From Blastomussa wellsi (taxonomy: Eukaryota > Cnidaria > Anthozoa > Scleractinia > Plerogyridae), in NCBI GenBank assembly GCA_947652115.1, contig OX393563.1, positions 8,963,942 through 9,027,941 of the forward strand: a stretch of DNA of 64,000 bases. The letters run 5' to 3'. A model generated the notes under the pieces. It worked only from the letters and a program-made list of their open reading frames with translations, did not search any database and had not been told where the DNA came from. Each line of letters begins with the position of its first letter. The first letter of the stretch is position 1. A program made the position numbers and the translations under genes. Shown piece by piece: positions 60,801-64,000 of the stretch.

Positions 60801-63795
60801 TTCAACAAAAAGAGGGAAAACCTTCCAAGGAAAGTCGCTACAGTTCGTGATATCTATCACTGCCTTTGATATCGATCATTTCTAACTTTCAGGGGAATTT
60901 GTGGTGGTGATCAAAACATTATGGCACTGATAGAACCCCTCATATCCCCGTTAGTCCGTGGCTACATCGAACTCTACAACAAGCAGAAAACACTGAAAAA
61001 ACTACAAGAGGGGAAAAAAGATGAATTTTTTGGACTACGAGATTTTTACAGGTATGAATGTGTTGTTTGTAAGTAGAATTCGATAATTAGGTGACTGAAG
61101 TGTCTGTTTGCGTTATTACTCAGTCTTCTTAAAATGGTGGTCCACATCGCAAAAGGACAGAAACGCCGGCCAAATTGGAAGGAGCTCGAACACGCCATTA
61201 AACGTAATTTCAGTGGCTTGGTTGAAGATGGCTTCAACCCTGTCCTAATCATTATGAGTCGCGTTGGTTTCCCGTCGGAATATTTACAGGTAAGGATCAA
61301 TATTTCACTGAAGTTTACCATCTTCGAGCACTATCTTCCAAATACATTTGGTATGTTTAATAGTACCATTAGTTTTTAGCGTCCTGTTATTGATTGACAG
61401 AAAGTTCGGATTTACGGCCTTTTTTGAAAACATATTTTGACCACACTCCATAAACTCTGACGTTCAAGGTAGGAGGGGAGGTTGGAAATCATACCGAAAT
61501 ATTCAGTTGGACTCCCTACTGATGGGGACTGGCCAACCAGCTTTTGAAACTTTGTCGAATCAAACGAAAACTGTGCGAAGTCCAAGACCTTGTCTAACGA
61601 CGATACAGTCACGTGACCAAAAGTACGTGCAGCTATGTATTAAGATTGCGATGAATGGTTAATTGAATTTTCCTGTTAACAAAATATTTCTCTGTATGAC
61701 GTAAAGCGTTTACACAAATTTACAAAGTTAAAAACAGAAAATGAATGCCGTGATTTTATTTCAGTACACTTAGTCCCCACGTATAAAGGACGATTTAATG
61801 ATCATTATGAAATCCTTGACAGGAGGACGAGGAACAACGAGGTGATGATTCTCTCAGCCTTATTCGAGCAAGCCTTGATCGGAAAGATGAAATGGGGTAA
61901 TGTCTACAATGTTGTTGCTTGTTTATTTGCACGAATTATTCTTTGCTCGACTGTTTGTGGTAGTGATGGTGTGGGGAACTAAGAAATTGTACTAATTCCT
62001 CGAATACGTTTGGTATCGCTAGCATGAAAAGAGCATATCGGTTGTCCTGTCAAAGAACGTATGGTAGTTTATTGGTGAAAAAAGGTTATTTTTTATTAAT
62101 TAAACTTGTTTCTTTGCAGAGAAGGCCGCTACCTGCTTATCATGACAGAAAACTTTGCAGCTCTACCAAGAGTAAAACAACTTTTGTTAGAAAAAGATTC
62201 AGAGGAACCATATGTTATTTTTGGTAGTGGTTTCCCAAAAGATCAGTTATTCACTCAGGTGAAAAAGATTTTTCTGGCATTTTGTTGCTGTAATGTTGTC
62301 TGTCTGTCTGTCTGCCTCTGTCTATATGTTCGCTCGAAACGTCAGCTTTTGAATCTCTTTACGGTGGCCAATTCACATTATCAACCTAGTTGATAAAACC
62401 AAATTATCTTGCTATACTTCTCACCGACACAGCACCACACTTTCTTTAGAAACTTACCCACTTTATTTATATGTCCGTCAGTTTCTTGTCACTAGTGTAG
62501 AAATAATGGTAAAGTGATGACGTCACAAAAACTAAATTTATGAAATTGTGGGATTTACTGGGATATTCTGAAAGTACATGATGAGCAATGCCTACTTGCC
62601 GAAAATCGGCATCTTATTTCATATTTCAATTTGGGTTTGAGATATTGGCCCTTTCGTGCTTCAGTGACTCAATACAAATCATTGAAATTTTGTCTTTGTA
62701 CAAAATTACAAGGATTTGTATGGAGTCACTGGAGCATGAAAGGGCCAACATCTCACCCCCAAATTGAAATAATATACTGATTTTTGGCAAGTAGGCATTC
62801 TTCATCGTGTACTTTCTGAAGATCTTAATGAATCCCATAATTTCAAATTTTTAAATATTTGTGACGTCACACTTTACCACTCAATTGTTTCATATAACAA
62901 ACTATATGTTGTTTTGACGGCATTTTTTACCTTAGGTTTGCCGCAACATCAACCGTGTCAAGATTTGCATGGAAACTGGCAGGACGGTGATTTTGTTAAA
63001 TCTCGAAAACCTCTATGAGAGCTTGTATGATGCACTAAATCAGGTCAGTCAAGTTTATCTTACAAAGCACATCATCGCCATTGCCCAAACTTGTACGTTT
63101 ATAATGTAATATGCAATGCGTCGAAGCAATACTTTAACGTTTCACTTGTGAATGAAACAATTTCCCATTCCAGAGTTTTAACTGTTGAGGACCGTTAAAA
63201 ACCCGCAGCCTACTATTTGTGTTTTATTTATATATAACTTTGGTCTTCCAGTATTACGTGACTTTTGGAGGAGAGAAATATGTCGATTTGGGACTTGGCA
63301 ATCACCGAGTCAAATGCCGCGTTCACAAAGATTTCAGGTAATCTCTTTTTAATGCGTTATACTGCAATACCTCTTTCGGATAAATCTATGTGGCACGTCA
63401 GCAGCGCCCCTGATAAGATTTAAGATATGACGTAATCAGGGTGGATTCAGTTCACTTGGAGCTTAATCGTATATGTAAATATGAGCCCAAATATTTGATA
63501 GTTGTTTAATGATTCGCTTTATACTTAAGTGTACCTTGAATGCAGCATTATTTTCCTGGTAAGGTTTCCTTTCAGGATTTTAAAAATCAGTGTTTCTTTA
63601 CAACAGACTGATTGTCATCGCCGGTAAAGACGTGGTTTACAACAAGTTTCCTATTCCGCTGATTAACCGCCTGGAGAAACATTTCCTTGTAATGTCTTCT
63701 GGTCTTACAGAGCCGCAGGAAGAACTGACCAGGAAATTAAAATTCTGGGTTGAAAACTTTGCTGATGTTTTCCAGCCAGCTCACGAGAAAAAGAG
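25268..63795 (+). CDS. RNF213: RNF213/mysterin homologue, 45 exons, 3' truncated by window end, exon 1 split by transposon
   Basis: A giant AAA+ ATPase/E3 ubiquitin ligase; vertebrate homologues act on lipid droplets, microbes and stress responses in the cytosol. Exons 2-45 join without any phase break: 28090-30004, 30077-30294, 31564-31856, 32413-32678, 33266-33493, 33942-34146, 36973-37281, 38353-38448, 38836-38952, then the exons given in the module entries up to 63607-63795. About 3,730 codons are present. Diagnostic text: HLEWLKGVKDAH, SSLKLAQAINESGVYCIG, NCGVRNPSWSELR, VLFFDEANTT, VVVLDEVGLAEDS, FPIPLINRLEKH. The vertebrate protein has about 5,200 residues, so the RING/E3 and C-terminal parts lie to the right of the window. 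All introns start GT except the one at 54493 (GC). As sequenced, translation from the native ATG stops at codon 21 because of a Harbinger insertion. Confidence 0.9.
25329..26474 (+). mobile_element. PIF/Harbinger transposon (internally deleted) inserted in RNF213 exon 1
   Basis: The terminal inverted repeats AGGGACCTTAAGATAC and GTATCTTAAGGTCCCT continue with (CC)TGGACGCGGC on both sides. The 3-bp direct repeat ATT (25326-25328 and 26475-26477) flanks it, the length expected for PIF/Harbinger. At 1,146 bp it carries only a 5' piece of a transposase, so it is non-autonomous. Its position inside a coding exon and the good match of the ends suggest a fairly recent insertion. Confidence 0.85.
25519..25881 (+). 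pseudogene. Harbinger (HARBI1-like) transposase, N-terminal fragment
   Basis: A 120-codon frame with the segment FRVNKRDLPHLAERLQIPDA and CEGMEATCMLLRRLSYPCR. This resembles the region before the DDE nuclease in cnidarian Harbinger/HARBI1-type transposases. After YPCR the similarity stops and the frame ends. The DDE catalytic part is absent, consistent with internal deletion of the element. Confidence 0.7.
26478..26579 (+). CDS. RNF213: RNF213 exon 1, right part
   Basis: After removal of the transposon and one ATT, the frame continues across the junction with a Cys-Gly-Cys-Ser-Leu-Ala stretch, restoring the fourth zinc ligand at residue 21. It goes on through a Ser/Pro/Gln-rich stretch (GPPNTSQQAPSAKSSHAA) to the donor GCAG|gttagt in phase 1. 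This matches the phase of exon 2 exactly (GGT, Gly). The frame is otherwise open and shows no decay. Confidence 0.75.
26580..28089. other. RNF213 intron 1
   Basis: A 1.5-kb intron with no additional exon that I can support. The acceptor is tttccaaagcag|GT at 28089/28090. Confidence 0.55.
28090..30004 (+). CDS. RNF213: RNF213 exon 2: charged repeat domain, then start of the N-arm
   Basis: About 638 codons. The first 65 are acidic and low-complexity (SPTENNDGDQRSCPG). They lead into roughly 50 decapeptide units of the type DGQKGGEDGK/DGQKGREDAK (about 28300-29800), degenerate at the 5' side and nearly perfect at the 3' side. The domain is hydrophilic, mixed-charge and surely disordered. The last 45 codons (TVFFHALMTPTFQFAQSQGY...FIRG) begin the folded N-arm. 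A carbohydrate-binding CBM20-like fold has been proposed near this point in vertebrates, and the strand pattern here is compatible. The donor is GTAAG|gtatgt in phase 2. The first in-frame ATG after the disrupted exon 1 is at 29895, inside this last part. Confidence 0.85.
28300..29800 (+). repeat. Coding minisatellite, 30-bp unit, with 210-bp higher-order repeat
   Basis: The consensus unit GATGGACAGAAAGGAGGGGA plus AGATGGCAAG is repeated head to tail. Between 29401 and about 29790 a seven-unit block (marked by GGTGCCAAGG and GTTGGCAAGG variants at 29421/29631 and 29511/29721) is itself duplicated, 210 bp apart. Because 30 is divisible by 3, several frames on both strands stay open; those frames are shadows. 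Confidence 0.95.
30077..34146 (+). CDS. RNF213: RNF213 exons 3-7: N-arm
   Basis: Exons 30077-30294, 31564-31856, 32413-32678, 33266-33493 and 33942-34146, with phases 2, 1, 0, 2, 2 at their starts and all consistent. Exon 3 continues the CBM20-like fold (REVFDGYFELEGSTKM) and ends LNIRDDSLKSNG. Exon 4 holds TWHQYDDAVFSEPGWWDSIC, a conserved RNF213 block. Exon 6 holds NWLFAVPLLHFLS. The rest is helical repeat without recognisable motif. Exon 5 splices directly to exon 6; an attractive acceptor at 32772 in between leads nowhere. Confidence 0.82.
30305..31563. other. RNF213 intron 3
   Basis: No exon seen. An imperfect ATTC/TTCA tetranucleotide repeat occupies 31435-31490. Confidence 0.5.
33613..33870 (+). 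repeat. tRNA-like SINE in RNF213 intron 6
   Basis: The head 'cagcgtggacgagtggttta' has an A-box-like TGGACGAGTGG, and a weak B box (GGTGCAAGACC) follows. A body ending near 'gcgtaaaaatgcctttgaac' carries no coding signal. Sense orientation. Confidence 0.5.
34321..34395 (-). repeat. tRNA-like SINE head
   Basis: On the minus strand an A-box-like TAGTGTAGCAGTG and a B-box-like GGTTTGATTCTGG are spaced as in a tRNA. No intact cloverleaf. Confidence 0.4.
35172..35333. mobile_element. MITE in RNF213 intron 7
   Basis: ACGGTACAAAATCCGCCATG and GGAGGGCAAGCTTAT at the left pair with ATAAGCTTGCCCTCC and CATGGCGGATCTTGTACCGT at the right; 162 bp, no ORF. Confidence 0.75.
35591..35609. repeat. C homopolymer
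   Basis: Nineteen consecutive C; length is likely unreliable in the assembly. Confidence 0.8.
36973..46984 (+). CDS. RNF213: RNF213 exons 8-20: stalk region
   Basis: Exons 36973-37281, 38353-38448, 38836-38952, 39570-39783, 40161-40520, 41170-41768, 42574-42733, 43278-43495, 44149-44451, 44554-45332, 45737-45870, 46313-46396 and 46878-46984. All phases agree. Exon 8 is taken from the acceptor GGCGGAG|GAC because the nearer ttag gives the wrong phase. Landmarks: FWSNLLSVKLEDN (exon 9), WKPMAHYFEYFG (11), VEVDLNEIKERL (13), TGISSHLEWLKGVKDAH and SLKLAQAINESGVYCIG (16), GGTYLSLDEIGVFLSRLAS (18), FPSFLKKGQPNLI (19), DEVLICTSETTSEEV (20). This is the helical stalk leading to the AAA core in vertebrate RNF213. 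Confidence 0.88.
37587..37649. repeat. Perfect-looking hairpin in RNF213 intron 8
   Basis: GATCTGTATGGGC, TTTACAATTG and GCG-type arms pair with CAATTGTAAA and GCCCATACAGATC; 63 bp in all. Confidence 0.65.
37850..37925 (-). repeat. SINE body fragment
   Basis: The inverse of the 'ttttctccgggt.ctccggttttcc' body of the SINE at 491-700; tRNA head missing. Confidence 0.5.
42003..42245 (-). repeat. tRNA-like SINE in RNF213 intron 13
   Basis: A minus-strand B-box-like AGTTCGAGCCT (near 42200) follows a GGTCGAACGTTCC head. The conserved body text 'gatgggatgctagtccatcg' and 'gggttaccccc' lies downstream. Confidence 0.5.
43639..43760. mobile_element. MITE, same family as 13504-13713
   Basis: AAGGCCCTAGACAACC left and GGCTGACTAGGGCCCT right, with the shared palindrome CGATGGCATCG inside. 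In RNF213 intron 15. Confidence 0.55.
47138..47475. repeat. Direct repeat pair in RNF213 intron 20
   Basis: Two diverged copies, about 70 bp each, at 47138-47210 and 47404-47475, sharing TGACTGTAAATTGTTA and GATGAGAT.ACAGC. Origin unknown. Confidence 0.6.
47608..52341 (+). CDS. RNF213: RNF213 exons 21-29: first AAA units
   Basis: Exons 47608-47752, 48062-48284, 49187-49448, 49661-49792, 49928-50033, 50621-50795, 51109-51280, 51858-51967 and 52147-52341, phases consistent. Exon 22 gives LALVILCSSENEE. Exon 23 contains a P-loop SDHPGVGKSLVVQRIAEQV, an AAA unit that precedes the two catalytic ones. Exon 27 has NCGVRNPSWSELRYFVNFLN and exon 29 has HPYIFFHPDHVTMTFLGF, both highly conserved in the family. 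I see no convincing Walker B partner for the exon-23 P-loop, so this unit may bind nucleotide without hydrolysis (inference). Confidence 0.9.
48324..48775. repeat. 185-bp tandem duplication with templated spacer in RNF213 intron 22
   Basis: 48324-48508 and 48591-48775 appear identical by reading. The 80-bp spacer between them (from TTTAATAGCTATGCCTGACT) is repeated at 49472-49551, downstream of exon 23. Confidence 0.85.
52695..52755. mobile_element. Deleted MITE copy (ATGGGCCTTAATCACAC ends)
   Basis: Shares the end and the core CCGAGGGATTGAAAAC..TTTTGCCACGCG with the longer element at 57937-58093, but its middle and much of the right arm are gone. Confidence 0.6.
52919..55341 (+). CDS. RNF213: RNF213 exons 30-33: catalytic AAA3 unit
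   Basis: Exons 52919-53165, 54260-54492, 55045-55127 and 55208-55341. Exon 30 carries the Walker A motif GETGCGKT. Exon 31 carries HGGTTYKDIE, the Walker B VLFFDEANTT and the sensor-like AACNPYR-type text (VACNPYRR). Exon 33 carries IPLRHLVYRVHALPESM and LVWDFGQL. The lysine of Walker A and the glutamate of Walker B, required for ATPase activity in the human protein, are both present. The intron after exon 31 begins AAG|gcaagt; only this GC donor keeps the frame. Confidence 0.93.
53794..54160. mobile_element. DNA transposon-like element in RNF213 intron 30
   Basis: AGGGAGCTTAAGCAA left and TTGCTTAAGCTCCCT right are perfect complements, extended by CGACGGC/GCCGTCG-type pairs. GTT lies on both flanks. 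A partial relative lies at 23160-23345. Confidence 0.7.
54493..55044 (+). other. GC-AG intron (RNF213 intron 31)
   Basis: The donor is CGAAG|GCAAGT, the usual context of a GC donor. A GT five bases on would shift the frame against exon 32. The intron contains a minus-strand tRNA-like SINE head at 54690-54775. Confidence 0.8.
55490..55800 (-). repeat. Two tRNA-like SINE fragments in RNF213 intron 33
   Basis: The minus strand of 55490-55560 and 55711-55800 shows tRNA-like heads (CAACCAA..GGAGCGCAC, GAGGTCATGGGTTC-type B box), similar to the one at 54690-54775. Confidence 0.45.
56031..57361 (+). CDS. RNF213: RNF213 exons 34-35: inter-AAA linker with acidic/Pro-rich insert
   Basis: Exons 56031-56123 and 56942-57361. 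Exon 34 reads GRLPGDDGLIIAIATVLATSQ. Exon 35 starts ECSFVSLRDVKRAMEVMLWF, a conserved block, then runs into about 75 residues of acidic sequence (SENEDESEDERP) and a repetitive run of the pattern F-(M/I)-(D/E)-x-R-(R/P), for example FMERRLPFIEERPDLIERP. This insert probably forms a disordered loop between AAA3 and AAA4. Confidence 0.88.
56197..56733. mobile_element. TTAA-flanked MITE in RNF213 intron 34
   Basis: AGTGCATATGAAGCGAA and its exact complement TTCGCTTCATATGCACT form the ends, with TTAA directly outside each. TTAA duplication is characteristic of piggyBac-type transposition. There is no transposase in its 537 bp. Confidence 0.75.
57407..57628. mobile_element. MITE rich in TGATAGT repeats, RNF213 intron 35
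   Basis: GCCCCGATGAAACGGTCATG left pairs with CATGACCGTTTGATCGGGGC right. The interior is built of TGATAGTTGATGATAGT-like units and their complements. AATTA flanks both sides approximately. Confidence 0.75.
57937..58093. mobile_element. MITE (ATGGGCCTTAATCACAC ends), RNF213 intron 35
   Basis: ATGGGCCTTAATCACACGCC left and GTGTGACTAAGGCCCAT right, with GGCCAT/ATGGCC following. A full relative of the short copy at 52695-52755. Confidence 0.7.
58164..59829 (+). CDS. RNF213: RNF213 exons 36-38: catalytic AAA4 unit
   Basis: Exons 58164-58339, 58779-59001 and 59462-59829. Exon 36 reads ITWSLILALGVCYQARL. Exon 37 has the Walker A FVVGKPGSSKSLAKTVVADN. Exon 38 has the Walker B SVVVLDEVGLAEDSPKMPL and the sensor region VAFIGLSNWALDPAKMNRG. 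The unusual GKPGSSKS P-loop is the family form, and the key Lys and the Walker B Asp-Glu are kept. Together with AAA3 this indicates an active motor. Confidence 0.93.
59957..60688. mobile_element. Nested foldback elements in RNF213 intron 38
   Basis: Outer ends CCGTAAACTGCCGCTTATAA and TTATAAGCGGCAGTTTACGG are perfect complements. A second element (about 60474-60664, GGGGCCGGTTTTTCGAAAG left, CTTCGAGAAACGGGCCCC right) sits inside. C runs at 59978-59991 and 60071-60086 may be of unreliable length. Confidence 0.75.
60893..63795 (+). CDS. RNF213: RNF213 exons 39-45: AAA4 C-terminal part and following unit (gene continues)
   Basis: Exons 60893-61051, 61124-61289, 61823-61896, 62120-62258, 62936-63043, 63252-63337 and 63607-63795, phases consistent. 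Landmarks: GGDQNIMALIEPLISPLVRG (39), GFNPVLIIMSRVGFPSEYLQ (40), GEGRYLLIMTENFAALPRVK and IFGSGFPKDQLFTQ (42), NINRVKICMETGRTVILLNL (43), VYNKFPIPLINRLEKHF (45). The last donor, AAGAG|gttttt, leaves phase 2, so at least one more exon lies past 63795. RING finger and C-terminal domain are not in the window. Confidence 0.92.
62329..62461. mobile_element. Foldback retroelement-like repeat, half copy C
   Basis: Contains CGCTCGAAACGTCAGC, TTTACGGTGGCCAATTCACA and the complement of the left 60 bp of copies A and B (CTTTCTTTAGAAACTTACCC). Copies A and B lack this outer part on their right side. Confidence 0.65.
62507..62879. mobile_element. Palindromic MITE in RNF213 intron 42
   Basis: TGGTAAAGTGATGACGTCAC left and GTGACGTCACACTTTACCA right. 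The arms stay complementary almost to the centre (GCCTACTTGCC..GGCAAGTAGGC, GGCCCTTTCGTGC..GCATGAAAGGGCC), so the 373 bp could form a very long hairpin in the pre-mRNA. Confidence 0.8.
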
Positions 63796-64000
63796 GTTTT
63801 TACTATAAAATTAAATAAACGCACTTTGTCTTTTTCACATCTTTTCCATAGAGCTTCATGTAGTTTGAATAAAACTATGGGTAGTTAACATCAGTACCGA
63901 AGCTTTAAATACGTGTAGGACTGTACTTTAACACTAAACTGTTTATTTATTGGTCCTGAAGCAGTTTATTGGTATAAAATAGAACCATATACAAATCCTA

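Overview
The window is nuclear DNA of an animal, most likely a cnidarian and probably a hexacoral or stony coral (inference). It is AT-rich, its genes have short exons with GT-AG introns, and non-coding DNA is dense with foldback elements and tRNA-derived SINEs. One single-exon class-B GPCR is present. The right-hand 39 kb is one very large intron-rich gene on the plus strand.

Layout. 1-8.9 kb: no convincing gene. It holds a tRNA-derived SINE (491-700), a LINE 3' end (1502-1811), several inverted-repeat elements and a weak two-exon minus-strand candidate (1973-2807). 8.95-11.7 kb: an intact 916-codon receptor with a somatomedin-B-like domain and seven membrane segments. 14.1-15.7 kb (minus): a two-exon gene for a secreted cysteine-rich protein of 137 residues. 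19.6-23.0 kb (minus): a second copy of that gene whose start codon has been lost. 23-25.2 kb: the upstream region of the large gene, with interferon-response-like and STAT-like motifs. 25.27-63.8 kb and beyond: an RNF213 (mysterin) homologue, a giant AAA+ ATPase and E3 ubiquitin ligase. I could join 45 exons without a break in reading phase, about 3,730 codons. The window ends before the RING and C-terminal modules.

Main discovery. RNF213 exon 1 encodes a zinc ribbon (Cys3, Cys6, Cys18, Cys21). It is split inside the Cys21 codon by a 1,146-bp PIF/Harbinger element (25329-26474) with matching terminal repeats and an ATT target duplication. As sequenced, the frame stops at codon 21. Without the element and one ATT, the frame runs through the fourth zinc ligand to a good splice donor at 26579/26580 and joins exon 2 in phase. 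Exon 2 is itself unusual: it carries a coding minisatellite of 30 bp (10 residues) with a 210-bp higher-order repeat.

How the parts fit. RNF213 proteins are cytosolic ligases of lipid-droplet biology and cell-autonomous immunity in vertebrates. In this copy the N-terminal arm, stalk and AAA units with both catalytic Walker A/B pairs look intact, so the insertion may be a recent or allelic knock-out, or the gene may use a start further downstream. The receptor and the cysteine-rich genes appear unrelated to it.
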